Assembly (NCBI RefSeq): GCF_013003965.1
Contig: NZ_CP053069.1
Span: forward strand, 3,131,419-3,195,418
Direction of reading: 5' to 3'
Length of the DNA: 64,000 bases
Source: Usitatibacter rugosus
Lineage (GTDB): Bacteria; Pseudomonadota; Gammaproteobacteria; Burkholderiales; Usitatibacteraceae
Shown: positions 1 through 8,008 of the stretch, piece by piece
Layout of the letters: every line of letters starts with the position of its first letter
How positions within the stretch are numbered: position 1 is the stretch's first letter
Notes under the pieces: generated by a model
Database searches by the model: none
Told to the model about the DNA's origin: nothing
Seen by the model: only the letters and a program-made list of their open reading frames with translations
Program-made: the position numbers and the translations under genes

Positions 1-552
1 GTTCACGAGGATGCCGGCGTCGGCGACCTCGGCGGAGAGCGTCTTGGTGAGCGCGTTCAGCGCCGCCTTGGAGACGCGGTAGGCGGGGCTGCCCTCGCCC
101 ATGTGGTGGAGCTGTCCCAGGCCGCTGGAAATGTTCACGATCCGGCCGGTGCGGAGCTTGCGCATCAGCGGGACCACCTCGCGGCACATGCGGACCGCGC
201 CGAAAAGGTTGGTTTCGAACGTCTCGCGCCAGGCCGAGGTGGGCGTGTCGATCACCTTGGCGGTGGTCTCCTCGGGATAGACGCCGGCGTTGTTCACCAG
301 GATGCTGGGCGGGCCGTGGGCCTTCTCGACCTGCTCGACGAAGCGCCGCACGCTCTTCGTGTCGTTCACGTCCAATTGGTACGCAACCACGTTGCTCTTG
401 CGCCCCTTGATGTCGGCCGCGGCCTTCTCGCCCTTGGCGAGATCGCGGGAGCCGAGGACGACGAACACGTCCTCCTTCATGAGCTGGCGGGTGATCTCGA
501 GACCGATTCCGCGGTTGCCACCGGTGACGATGGCGATCTTCTTGCTGGGCAT
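1..552 (-). CDS. Short-chain dehydrogenase/reductase, 3' end outside window
   Basis: An NAD(P)-dependent oxidoreductase of the classical SDR family; its substrate cannot be told. The protein starts MPSKKIAIVTGGNRGIG, so the glycine-rich cofactor loop TGGNRGIG lies at about residues 10-17. Further on are the structural motif NNAG, an ISS catalytic serine region and the active-site YRVSK. About 184 residues are visible and the frame is still open at base 1, so the last quarter is missing. The ATG at 552 is the only start ahead of the Rossmann fold. It is divergent from the small membrane protein at 664. Confidence 0.85.
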   Translation of the reverse strand, partial: MPSKKIAIVTGGNRGIGLEITRQLMKEDVFVVLGSRDLAKGEKAAADIKGRKSNVVAYQLDVNDTKSVRRFVEQVEKAHGPPSILVNNAGVYPEETTAKVIDTPTSAWRETFETNLFGAVRMCREVVPLMRKLRTGRIVNISSGLGQLHHMGEGSPAYRVSKAALNALTKTLSAEVADAGILVN

Positions 553-663
553 CTGTTCCTGTCTCCGTCCGGCGACGCTTTCGCTGGGAGCGCCTTGACC
601 GGCTGCTATGATAGCTGCAAGTTCCGTACCGCCCCTCGCGGCAATCGCCCACCGGAGGCAACG

Positions 664-906
664 ATGACCGACGACGCCCAACGCGACCTCGAGCAGAAGG
701 CCCTGCGCAACGTCCGCAGCCTGGTCGACAAGATCGAAACCGAGGACCAGAAGGGCAACCAGAAGCAGCTCGTTGCCGTGATTGCCGTGGTCGCGGTCGT
801 CGCCGCCCTCGCCGCCGTCGTCATGATGAGCCGCAGCAAGAGCTCGGATGCGAACAAGGGCCCGGCCCTCGAAATTCCCCCGCCCAAGCCGCCCGCCAAG
901 AGCTGA
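664..906 (+). CDS. Small single-pass membrane protein, unknown function
   Basis: An 80-residue protein I do not recognise. It has a charged, helix-prone N-terminus (residues 1-35), one transmembrane helix at about 37-55 rich in Val and Ala, and a short proline/lysine tail ending PPPKPPAKS, presumably exposed on one side of the inner membrane. The ATG at 664 is chosen because upstream codons in this frame lie antisense to the SDR. Its stop overlaps the GST start (TGATG), so the two are probably translationally coupled. Confidence 0.65.
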   Translation: MTDDAQRDLEQKALRNVRSLVDKIETEDQKGNQKQLVAVIAVVAVVAALAAVVMMSRSKSSDANKGPALEIPPPKPPAKS

Positions 907-1529
907 TGCTGCGAATCCTCGGGCGGCTCTCGTCCGTCAATGTGCAGAAAGTCGTGTGGTGCGCGGACGAGCTCGCCCTCGAGTACGAGCGCGTGGACGT
1001 GGGTGGTGCCTTCGGCGGCAACGACCAGGCCGACTACCTCGCGAAGAACCCGAACGGCCTCGTCCCCGTGATCGAGGACGACGGCTTCGTGCTCTACGAA
1101 TCCAACGCGATCGTGCGCTACCTCGCGGCGAAGCACGCGCAGGCGTCGGGACTATGGCCCTCGGAGTTGGAGAGGCGCGCCGACGTCGACCGATGGATGG
1201 AGTGGCAATCGACGGGCTTCACGCCGGCAATGCTGGTCGCGTTCTGGGGCCTCTGCCGCACGCCCGAGGACAAGCGCGACGCGAAAGCCATCGAAGCCTC
1301 GCTGCAGAAGGGCGAGAAGTTCGCCGCGGTGATCGACGCGCACCTCGCGGGCCGCGAGCACGTCGCGGGCAAGGCCTTCTCGCCCGCGGACATCGTCGTG
1401 GGCTGCGCCACGCACCGCTGGCTGGGCCTTCCCGCGAAGCGCGAACCGCGCCCGAACCTGCAACGCTGGTACGCAACGCTTCGCACCCGCCCGGGCGCGC
1501 AGCAGGTGCTCTCGCAGCCCGTCGCCTGA
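906..1529 (+). CDS. Glutathione S-transferase family protein
   Basis: A cytosolic GST-fold protein of 207 residues, the usual length. The N-terminal thioredoxin-like domain (about 1-80) contains NPNGLVPVIEDDG with the cis-proline, followed by LYESNAIVRYLA, the glutathione gamma-glutamyl-binding ESxAI region. The C-terminal half is all-helical. The N-terminal region SSVNVQK suggests a serine-type active site. The ATG overlaps the stop of the preceding membrane protein gene. Substrate unknown; it is one of four GST-fold genes in the window. Confidence 0.88.
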   Translation: MLRILGRLSSVNVQKVVWCADELALEYERVDVGGAFGGNDQADYLAKNPNGLVPVIEDDGFVLYESNAIVRYLAAKHAQASGLWPSELERRADVDRWMEWQSTGFTPAMLVAFWGLCRTPEDKRDAKAIEASLQKGEKFAAVIDAHLAGREHVAGKAFSPADIVVGCATHRWLGLPAKREPRPNLQRWYATLRTRPGAQQVLSQPVA

Positions 1530-1530
1530 G

Positions 1531-1956
1531 TTACTTCGGGTAGAGGATCAGCTGGGTGCAGCGAAAGAGCGCGATGGGCTTCTCGCCGCCGTTGCCGAAG
1601 ACCAGCGCATCCCACACGTGCGTCGTCTTGCCGAGATGCACCGCCTTCGCCTCGGCGCGGATCACGCCTTCGCGAGCCGTGCCCAACAGGTTGGCCTTCA
1701 GCTCCACCGTCGTGAAGCTCTGCGCGCCTTCCGGAAGGTGGGCGATGGTCGCGTAGCCGCAGGCGGTGTCCGCGAGCGAGACGACGGTGCCCGCATGCAG
1801 GAAGCCGTTGGGCGCCATGAGCTCGGGCATCACCGTGAGCTCCATCACCACCAGGCCCTGCGCGATCGAGACCATGCGCATGCCGAGGTGGCCCGGCAGG
1901 TGGGGCTTGCCGCGCCGCTCGAAGTCGCCGCCGTCCATGCCGTCCCGCAACTTCAA
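1531..1956 (-). CDS. PaaI/YdiI-like hotdog-fold thioesterase
   Basis: A 141-residue hotdog-fold protein, probably hydrolysing acyl-CoA thioesters in the cytoplasm. The typical core is visible: PNGFLHAGTVVSLADTACGYA, with the Asn-Gly-xx-His-Gly-like element and the aspartate of the long helix, followed by FTTVELKANLLG and the beta strands. The start ATG at 1956 overlaps the stop of the upstream membrane protein gene (ATGA), so the two form an operon. It converges on the GST gene with a one-base gap between stops. Confidence 0.82.
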   Translation of the reverse strand: MKLRDGMDGGDFERRGKPHLPGHLGMRMVSIAQGLVVMELTVMPELMAPNGFLHAGTVVSLADTACGYATIAHLPEGAQSFTTVELKANLLGTAREGVIRAEAKAVHLGKTTHVWDALVFGNGGEKPIALFRCTQLILYPK

Positions 1957-2399
1957 GGCAGCACCACCGGCGAGCGAAGCGCGTGCACCGGATCGCGCCG
2001 CAGGAGTCGCTGTGCCAGCAGCAGGTGTCCGACGGCCGCGAGGGGCAACGCGAACACGATCACGACCGCGAGCGGGAACGACGTGAGCGCGGCCTCGACG
2101 CGGCCCTGCGCGAGCCCGAGCGCGATCATCGTGCCGATCGCGACGCCCAGGTCCACCTCGATCACGAAGGTGAGGTAGCTGCGGGTGCTGCGCGTGGCGA
2201 GGTAGTCGCGAAGCGAGCGGTCGAGATACGTGGTTGCGCTGGCGAACACGAAGGCGAAGAGGGACAGTCCGCCCATCTCGGCGAGCGAGAGCTTGGCGAA
2301 CACGCCCTGCAGCGCGGCGACGACGGTGGCGACGGCCCAGATCCCGAGCGCGACGAACAGGATGCGGGGCGTGTCTTCGGGGGGAAGCGTGCGTTTCAT
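1953..2399 (-). CDS. Multi-pass membrane protein, unknown function
   Basis: A 148-residue protein starting MKRTLPPEDTPRIL with about four predicted hydrophobic helices (roughly 13-32, 40-57, 75-98, 108-132). I do not recognise the family. The ATG at 2399 is preferred over the longer open frame because the upstream stretch is antisense-looking and arginine/serine-rich. Its stop overlaps the thioesterase start. It follows the hydrolase gene on the same strand by ten bases, so three genes are probably co-transcribed. Confidence 0.65.
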   Translation of the reverse strand: MKRTLPPEDTPRILFVALGIWAVATVVAALQGVFAKLSLAEMGGLSLFAFVFASATTYLDRSLRDYLATRSTRSYLTFVIEVDLGVAIGTMIALGLAQGRVEAALTSFPLAVVIVFALPLAAVGHLLLAQRLLRRDPVHALRSPVVLP

Positions 2400-2409
2400 G
2401 GTTCTTCTC

Positions 2410-3363
2410 CTAGAGCAGGGGCGCGGGCGCGGCGAACGCGAAGCCTTCGCGCGGCCCGGGGGGCGGAGCGAAGCGGACTTCGTCGCGCAGGAAATCGAGG
2501 GTGTCGGCGACGACCGTGTCGCTGCGCAGGATCGCGCGGTGTCCGAGGCCGGTGGTCGCAACGAAACGTGCACCCTTCCACGCGCGAGCGACGGCGAGGC
2601 CGCTGGCGTACGGAACGTCCTTGTCGGCGGTGTCGTGGATCACGAGCGCCGGTGCATCGATACCTTGCAGTGCGCCCGGGAGCTCGAATTCGCTCCACGC
2701 CATCCCCAGGCGGCGTTCGATGCGCGACTGCATCTCTCGCCGCAGCCGCTCGGGCAGGCCCAGCATCCGCGCGAAGTGCCCGGAGTAGCGAATGATCGAG
2801 CTGGGCGGCGCGAGCAGCACGACGCGGGGCTTCACGTTCGCGCCGCGCAGCCACGCTCCGAGCGCGGCCGCACCCAGCGAGTGGCCGATGGCGCCGGCGA
2901 CCGTGACGCCGCGCGCCTCGAGGTCGCGCGCGACCGCATCCACGCCGCGCACGAAATGCACGAGCGATGCTTCGTGCCCTTCGCTGTGGCCATGCGCCAC
3001 GTGGTCGAACGCGATGACCTGGTAGCCCGCTTCGAGCAGCCGCGGGACGGAGGCGCGGAACTGCGCACCGCGTCCGCCCCATCCATGCGAGAGAAGGACG
3101 GCGGGGCGCGCCTCGTGGCCGAAGCGCCAGGCGGCGAGCGTTCCGTACGGGGAGGCCACGGCGTAGCGCACGCCGATGGAGAGCAGCTCCCGCTCGCGCG
3201 CCGTGTGGCTGAAGCGCGGCGGGGTGAGGAAGAGCCGGGTCGCCTTGTCGAGCGCCGCGGCCGGCGCGAGGGCGGAAGACACGCTCAGCTGGGCCCGCGT
3301 CCACGCCAGTGACAAAGCGTTACGAACGTTCGTGCTATTCGGGAGCGAGAGGGAAGGATGCAT
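2410..3363 (-). CDS. Alpha/beta hydrolase
   Basis: A serine hydrolase of 317 residues, substrate unknown. Seen: an oxyanion-hole region VLLSHGWGGRGAQF, nucleophile elbow GHSLGA, an acid region ALVIHDTADKDVPY and a late catalytic histidine in GLGHRAIL. The first ~65 residues precede the core fold and are poorly conserved-looking. A 12-bp perfect palindrome at 3322-3333 lies inside this N-terminal part, so translation may really begin at a downstream GTG near 3281. Adjacent to, and on the same strand as, the TetR regulator. Confidence 0.83.
   Translation of the reverse strand: MHPSLSLPNSTNVRNALSLAWTRAQLSVSSALAPAAALDKATRLFLTPPRFSHTARERELLSIGVRYAVASPYGTLAAWRFGHEARPAVLLSHGWGGRGAQFRASVPRLLEAGYQVIAFDHVAHGHSEGHEASLVHFVRGVDAVARDLEARGVTVAGAIGHSLGAAALGAWLRGANVKPRVVLLAPPSSIIRYSGHFARMLGLPERLRREMQSRIERRLGMAWSEFELPGALQGIDAPALVIHDTADKDVPYASGLAVARAWKGARFVATTGLGHRAILRSDTVVADTLDFLRDEVRFAPPPGPREGFAFAAPAPLL
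3322..3333. promoter_or_regulatory. Candidate TetR operator, 12-bp palindrome
   Basis: ACGAACGTTCGT is a perfect palindrome near the 5' end of the hydrolase gene. A close relative, ACGATCGTTCGT, lies just upstream of the tetR start. TetR-family proteins bind such dyads. The assignment is inferred from the shared sequence and gene order. Confidence 0.4.
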
Positions 3364-3385
3364 GTTCAGGGACTCCTGGAGGGGG

Positions 3386-4030
3386 CTAGCGGCGGACGGC
3401 CGCGAGCGAGGCGGAAGACTGCGGCCGGGCCGAATCGACCAGGCGCTGGAACGCGGTGAGCGCCCGCTGGCGGGCCGGGTCGTGGCCGATCAGGAGCTCG
3501 CAGCGGTAGTACGAGAGGACGATGCCGACCATCTCGAAGGCGATCTGGCTCGTGTCCGTGCCGGGGGCCAGCTCGCCCGCGTCCACGGCCATGTGCGCCG
3601 CCTTGGCGAGCTCGCGCTCGAGCAGGCGCTGGCGCTCCATCACGGCATCGCGCATCGGGCCCGGCTGGTGGTTGTACTCCTCGGAGGCCGAGTTGAGCGG
3701 GCAACCCTTCAGCGAGGCGCGGCCGGGCCAATCCACCCAGCCTTCGAACAGGGCCTGGAGGCGCTTCAGCCCCCGCGGCACCTTCAGGGCTGGGAGGAAC
3801 ACGGATTCGGTGAAGCGCCGGGCGGCTTCGTCCAGCGTGGCGATCTGCAGGTCCAGCTTGGAGCCGAAGTGGGCGAAGAGGCCGCTCTTCGACAGCCCCG
3901 TCTTTTCCGCGAGCGATCCGATGGTGAGCGCTTCGAAACCGCTCTCGGACGCCATCTGGACGGCGGCCTCGAGGATCTGGGCCCGGGTGGACTCACCCTT
4001 GGTGTTCTGGCGCATGGCGAGAGCGTTCAT
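3386..4030 (-). CDS. TetR/AcrR family transcriptional regulator
   Basis: A 214-residue repressor-type regulator. The N-terminal helix-turn-helix is typical: RAQILEAAVQMASESGFEAL, then the recognition helix TGLSKSGLFAHFGSK, at about residues 17-60. The C-terminal part resembles the TetR_C domain of the YcdC/AcrR type (LKGCPLNSASEEYN). It is transcribed in the same direction as the downstream hydrolase group, which it probably controls; a candidate operator lies 15 bases upstream of its start and another in the hydrolase 5' region. Ligand unknown. Confidence 0.88.
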   Translation of the reverse strand: MNALAMRQNTKGESTRAQILEAAVQMASESGFEALTIGSLAEKTGLSKSGLFAHFGSKLDLQIATLDEAARRFTESVFLPALKVPRGLKRLQALFEGWVDWPGRASLKGCPLNSASEEYNHQPGPMRDAVMERQRLLERELAKAAHMAVDAGELAPGTDTSQIAFEMVGIVLSYYRCELLIGHDPARQRALTAFQRLVDSARPQSSASLAAVRR

Positions 4031-4044
4031 GGCGCTAAAATAGT

Positions 4045-4056
4045 ACGATCGTTCGT
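4045..4056. promoter_or_regulatory. Candidate TetR operator upstream of tetR
   Basis: ACGATCGTTCGT contains the 8-bp palindrome ACGATCGT and lies in the short region between the tetR start (4030) and the stop of the CoA pyrophosphatase gene (4062). It matches the hydrolase-proximal palindrome at 11 of 12 positions. Autoregulation is inferred. Confidence 0.4.
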
Positions 4057-4061
4057 TCTTG

Positions 4062-4688
4062 TCAAGCCCGGTCCAGGACCCGCTGGAAGGTGACCAGCAT
4101 CCCGGCCGTGGCGCCCCAGATGAAGCGGGAGCCGAAGGGCATGGCCCAGTAGTGGCGGAGCCGCCCCTTGTAGTAGGCGTTCTCGTGGCGGTGGTTCCTG
4201 GGGTCGAGGAGGAAGGCCAGCGGGACCTCGAAGAGATCCGCCACTTCGGAGGGATCGGGGGTGAAGGCCACCGGCGGCTCGATCCAGCCCACGACCGGCG
4301 TCACGTGGAAGCCCGTGGACGTGCGGTACTCGGGGAGGCGGCCGAGGATGTCGACCCGCTCGGGGTCGAGGCCTACTTCCTCCCTCGATTCGCGGAGCGC
4401 CGTGGCCTCGAGGGATTCGTCGCCCTCCTCCACGCGGCCGCCGGGAAAGCTGATCTGGCCCGCGTGGGCGGGCAGGCTCGAGGTGCGCTGCGTGAAGACG
4501 ACGGTGGCGCCGGCCGCGTGGTTCACGACCAGCACCAGCACGGCCGCGGGGCGGAGCAAGGCGCGCGCGTTGTCGCGCTGCTTCTCGATGTCGTCGGCGG
4601 TGAGGAGGTCTTCGAGCGGGGGCAGGTGCGCGAGCCGGCGCCGGATTTCTTCGCGGTCCACGGGCCAAGTATAAGATGCCGCGACCAT
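4062..4688 (-). CDS. CoA pyrophosphatase (Nudix hydrolase, NudL type)
   Basis: A Nudix hydrolase of 208 residues that should split coenzyme A or its esters into 4'-phosphopantetheine and 3',5'-ADP. Seen: the CoA-specific signature TQRTSSLPAHAGQISFPGGR directly ahead of the Nudix box, which reads GGRVEEGDESLEATALRESR followed by EEVGLD. All metal-binding glutamates are present. The ATG at 4688 is base-overlapped with the divergent maiA start (one CATG serves both), leaving no intergenic space. A later start is possible because the first conserved residues begin near DREEIRRRL. Confidence 0.9.
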   Translation of the reverse strand: MVAASYTWPVDREEIRRRLAHLPPLEDLLTADDIEKQRDNARALLRPAAVLVLVVNHAAGATVVFTQRTSSLPAHAGQISFPGGRVEEGDESLEATALRESREEVGLDPERVDILGRLPEYRTSTGFHVTPVVGWIEPPVAFTPDPSEVADLFEVPLAFLLDPRNHRHENAYYKGRLRHYWAMPFGSRFIWGATAGMLVTFQRVLDRA

Positions 4689-5322
4689 GATCCTCCACGA
4701 CTACTTCCGCTCCTCGGCCGCGTTTCGCGTCCGCATCGCGCTGAACCTGAAGGGCCTCCCGGCCGAGCGCCGCTTCGTCCACCTTCGCAAGGGCGAGCAG
4801 CGCTCGCCGGAATACCTGGCGCTCAATCCGCAGGGGCTGGTCCCGATGCTCACCGTCGGGGGCGAGAGCATCACGCAATCGCTCGCGATCATCGAGTACC
4901 TGGACGAGACGCACCCCGAGCCGCCGCTGCTTCCCGCCTCGCCCGCCGATCGCGCGTTCGTGCGCTCGATCGCGCTCGCCATCGCGTGCGACATCCATCC
5001 CGTGGACAACCTGCGCGTGTTGCTGCACTTGCGCGATGCGTTCGGCGCCACGCAGGAGGCGCGCGACGAGTGGTTCCGCCACTGGATCCGCGAGGGCTTC
5101 GGCGCCATCGAATCGCAGCTCGCGGCGCGGGCCTCCGGCCGCTACTGCCTCGGCGACTCGCCCACGCTCGCCGACATCTGCCTCGTGCCCCAGGCCTTCA
5201 ATGCGCTCCGCCTCGAAAAGGATCTCTCCGCGTGGCCGCGCATCGCCGCCGTCCACGCCGCGTGCCTCGAGCATCCCGCCTTCGCCGCCGCCGTCCCCGC
5301 CGCCCAGCCCGACGCCGAATGA
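4687..5322 (+). CDS. maiA: Maleylacetoacetate isomerase (zeta-class GST)
   Basis: Glutathione-dependent cis-trans isomerase of the tyrosine/homogentisate route, converting maleylacetoacetate to fumarylacetoacetate. The protein of 211 residues has the family's SSAAFRVRIALNLKG motif (zeta-class SSxxxRVRIAL), with the catalytic serine pair near residue 9-10, then LNPQGLVPML and SLAIIEYLDE. No other tyrosine-degradation genes are adjacent, so a related small maleyl substrate is possible. Its start codon overlaps that of the divergent Nudix gene. Confidence 0.88.
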   Translation: MILHDYFRSSAAFRVRIALNLKGLPAERRFVHLRKGEQRSPEYLALNPQGLVPMLTVGGESITQSLAIIEYLDETHPEPPLLPASPADRAFVRSIALAIACDIHPVDNLRVLLHLRDAFGATQEARDEWFRHWIREGFGAIESQLAARASGRYCLGDSPTLADICLVPQAFNALRLEKDLSAWPRIAAVHAACLEHPAFAAAVPAAQPDAE

Positions 5323-5327
5323 GGGAG

Positions 5328-5420
5328 GGGGTCACGGGTGGCGAGGGGGTTGGCGATACCTTCTGGAACCAGCCGGTGTCCAGACATCGTATCGCCAACC
5401 CCCTCGCCACCCGTGACCCC
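5328..5420. repeat. Long inverted repeat, 32-bp perfect arms
   Basis: Arms at 5328-5359 and 5389-5420 are exact reverse complements; the loop is 29 bases. The arm begins GGGGTCACGGGTGGCGAG and ends GTTGGCGATAC. It occupies most of the gap between maiA and the sigma-factor gene. There is no T-run, so a factor-independent terminator is unlikely, although the hairpin could block read-through. It looks like a dispersed palindromic repeat. Confidence 0.9.
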
Positions 5421-5488
5421 ATCGTTCATTGGTGGGAACTTATGGACGGCCGGGACGCAATATCGGGTGAGAGGATGCACCGAGACCC

Positions 5489-6094
5489 ATGCCCCCCTGG
5501 AACATGCAACCCGAGCTGAGCCTGCTGGCGAAAATGAAGCAGGGCGACGAGCAAGCCTTCGTCGCCTTGTATCGCAAGCACAAGGATGCGGTGTACCGCT
5601 TCGCCCTGCTGTGCACGGGATCGCCGCACAGTGCTGCCGAGGTGACGCAGGAAACCTTCATCCACTTCATGACGCGCACGGATCAATTCGACCCGACGCG
5701 CGGCTCGATCGGGGCGTGGCTCTGCGGCGTGGCGCGCAACCTCGCGCGGAAGGAGTTCGCGAGCCGCGAAGATGCGACCGACCCCGCGGATCTCGCCGAC
5801 GACGCCTCGCTGCCCGAAGCGCACATCGACCGCGAGACGCCGCTCGACCGCGTGCTGAAGGGCGAGATCGCTGAAGAGGTGCGGCGAGCCGTGGCGAAGA
5901 TCGCGCCGCACTACCGGGACGTGCTCATCCTCTGCGAGCTGTCCGACCTGAGTTACGCCGAGGCCGCGCAGGTGTGCGGCATCGACATCGGCACCGTGCG
6001 GTCGCGCCTTTCCCGGGCGCGGGCGCAGCTGGCCGAACGCCTGGCGCGCCGCGGAATCCTCGCGGCACCCCCGCGTGCCAAAGAGGTGTCCTGA
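5489..6094 (+). CDS. ECF-type RNA polymerase sigma factor
   Basis: An extracytoplasmic-function (sigma-70 group 4) factor of 201 residues. Region 2 is at about 15-85 (LLAKMKQGDEQAFVALYRKH, then EVTQETFIHFM). Region 4 with its helix-turn-helix is at about 128-185 (LPHYRD-like segment PHYRDVLILCEL, then SYAEAAQVCGIDIGTVRSRL). A second ATG at 5504 could be the true start. A GGAAC box at 5435-5439 upstream resembles an ECF -35 element, suggesting autoregulation, though I see no convincing -10. First gene of a three-gene operon. Confidence 0.9.
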   Translation: MPPWNMQPELSLLAKMKQGDEQAFVALYRKHKDAVYRFALLCTGSPHSAAEVTQETFIHFMTRTDQFDPTRGSIGAWLCGVARNLARKEFASREDATDPADLADDASLPEAHIDRETPLDRVLKGEIAEEVRRAVAKIAPHYRDVLILCELSDLSYAEAAQVCGIDIGTVRSRLSRARAQLAERLARRGILAAPPRAKEVS

Positions 6095-6096
6095 CC

Positions 6097-6594
6097 ATGA
6101 ACACGAACATGAACGAACCGACGACCAACCCGCTGCACGACGCGTACCTCACCTCGCGGTTGGACGAGCTGAAGGGCGAGCTCTCGCGCATGAAGGCGCC
6201 CGACGCGCTCGAAGCCGCGCTCACCGCGGAATTCCGCAGGCGCCACGCGAAGGCCCGCCGTCCCGCGCTGTGGTGGATGCCGCCCCTCGCCCTCGCCGCC
6301 ACCGTGGCGCTGGTGAGCTGGATGGTCCACGCGCCCATCGTCCTCCAGCAACCCACGCCCGCGATCGACGATCTCGTCGCCGGCGAATCCGATCCCGGCC
6401 CGTTCCTGGCGCTGCGGCCGCTGGAGCGCATCGCGCTCGAGCCCGGCGCCACCGTGGTCGCCACCGAATTTCCGCGCGCGCTCTTGGCCGACTGGGGCTT
6501 GCCCGTCTCTCCCGAGCGGGCATCCGAGCCGGTGCGCGCGGAAATGCTTTATTCGGCGCAGGGCGAACCGCTCGCCGTGCGCCTGCTCGACTAG
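6097..6594 (+). CDS. Probable membrane-bound anti-sigma factor
   Basis: A 165-residue protein starting two bases after the sigma-factor stop. It has a cytoplasmic helical segment (about 15-50), a single transmembrane helix (about 57-79) and a periplasmic domain of ~85 residues. No HxxxCxxC zinc motif is present. Position and topology suggest it sequesters the sigma factor, but this is inferred from context; sequence similarity to known anti-sigma domains is not obvious to me. The ATG at 6097 replaces a longer frame that would overlap the sigma gene. Confidence 0.7.
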   Translation: MNTNMNEPTTNPLHDAYLTSRLDELKGELSRMKAPDALEAALTAEFRRRHAKARRPALWWMPPLALAATVALVSWMVHAPIVLQQPTPAIDDLVAGESDPGPFLALRPLERIALEPGATVVATEFPRALLADWGLPVSPERASEPVRAEMLYSAQGEPLAVRLLD

Positions 6595-6615
6595 ACCGAC
6601 AGGACAAAACAGACC

Positions 6616-7959
6616 ATGACCTTCCGCACGCACGCGATCGCCGCCGCCCTCGCGGCCACCTTCTCCGCCACCGCCGTGTACGCCGGCGACAACCACGCGC
6701 CCGCGGCGCCGACCTTCCAATGGAACGGCGGCGACCTGCTGGTGCTGAACGACCAGGCCGACGCCTGGCGCAAATGGGCCGAGGACTTCTCCAACGAGAT
6801 GCGCACGTCGATGGGGACGATGTTCTCCAGCCGCGTCGGCTCCTCCCGCGTCGTGAAGAACGCGCCCTACAGCGCGGAGGTCGTCACCGAGAACAACCAG
6901 GCGCTCTCCGACGGCAACGTGATCACCAAGAGGACCTCGAGCCGCGTCTACCGCGACGCCCAGGGCCGAACGCGCGAGGAAGTGGGCGGCGACGGCAAGA
7001 CACCCGCGATCTACATCAACGATCCGGTGACGAGCCAGCGCATCATCCTGTCGCCCGGCTCCAAGCGCGCCGTCGTCACGCCCCGCAGCTTCGGCCACTC
7101 GTACAGCTACGACTCGAAGAACAAGCAGGTCATGAGCATGAACGGCACCGAGATCCGCATCGAGGACGGCAAGGTCTTCGTCGACGGCAAGGAGGTGAGC
7201 GGCAAGATCGAGATCAACGCGGGCGGCAAGGCCGTGAAGGTCGATGGCATCAAGGTGACGGTCGACGGCAAGGATGTCTTCGACGTCCCCAAGATCACGG
7301 TGCGCAAGGTGACCACGGCGGAAACGGGCGACGGCCCGAACCGCGAGGAAGTGCGCGTGCAGATCGTCCGGAACGGCGACAGCGAGGAGATCTATCTCGC
7401 GCCACCCGCGCCTCCGCGGCCGCCTGCGGCTCCGATGCCCGGCGTGGCACCCCTCGCTCCCCTGGCCCCGGTCCCGCCGCTGCCCGGAGCCTCCGTGATG
7501 CGCTTCGACAGCGTGGGCAAGCTCGGCAAGGGCGTGACCACCGACCTGGGCTCCAAGGACATCGAGGGCGTGCGCTCCGAGGGCCGCAAGACCGTGTGGA
7601 CCATTCCCGCGGGCGAGATCGGCAACAAAGCGCCGATCAACGTCGTCTCCGAGACCTGGTATGCGCCGGACCTGCAGGTGACGATGTACTCGCGCTACGC
7701 CGATCCGCGCCAGGGCGAGTCGATCTATCGCCTGGCCGGCGTGAAGCGCTCCGAGCCTTCCGCCGACCTCTTCAGCGTGCCCGAGGGCTACGAGAAGATG
7801 TCGAAGGACGCGGAACGCGCGAAGGCCCAGGCCGACCGCGACAAGGAACGCGCCGAGCGCGACCGCCAGCGCGCGCTGAAGCAGCTGGAGCGCGACCAGC
7901 AGCGCCTGGACCAGGAGCGCGAGCGCCTGCAGCGCGAACGCGAAAGACTCAAGGGATAG
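6616..7959 (+). CDS. Periplasmic protein of a sigma-factor operon, unknown function
   Basis: A 447-residue protein with a clear signal peptide (MTFRTHAIAAALAATFSATAVYA). The mature part carries charged, glycine-punctuated strands such as IEDGKVFVDGKEV and DGIKVTVDGKDV, a proline-rich linker (APPAPPRPPAAP, about 258-285), a second beta-rich region, and a C-terminal coiled coil rich in Arg/Glu/Gln from about 395 to the end. I cannot name a family. Following the sigma and anti-sigma genes, it may be the regulated envelope-stress effector or a sensor partner. Confidence 0.7.
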   Translation: MTFRTHAIAAALAATFSATAVYAGDNHAPAAPTFQWNGGDLLVLNDQADAWRKWAEDFSNEMRTSMGTMFSSRVGSSRVVKNAPYSAEVVTENNQALSDGNVITKRTSSRVYRDAQGRTREEVGGDGKTPAIYINDPVTSQRIILSPGSKRAVVTPRSFGHSYSYDSKNKQVMSMNGTEIRIEDGKVFVDGKEVSGKIEINAGGKAVKVDGIKVTVDGKDVFDVPKITVRKVTTAETGDGPNREEVRVQIVRNGDSEEIYLAPPAPPRPPAAPMPGVAPLAPLAPVPPLPGASVMRFDSVGKLGKGVTTDLGSKDIEGVRSEGRKTVWTIPAGEIGNKAPINVVSETWYAPDLQVTMYSRYADPRQGESIYRLAGVKRSEPSADLFSVPEGYEKMSKDAERAKAQADRDKERAERDRQRALKQLERDQQRLDQERERLQRERERLKG

Positions 7960-7972
7960 GGCCTTACGAGCC

Positions 7973-7978
7973 TATAAT
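7973..7978 (+). promoter_or_regulatory. Candidate -10 box for the THX gene
   Basis: A perfect TATAAT sits 30 bases before the start codon of the small ribosomal peptide gene. No good -35 box is visible at the right spacing, so this is tentative. Confidence 0.35.
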
Positions 7979-8008
7979 CGGGGTGGATCCTATGAAGGAG
8001 TCATACCG

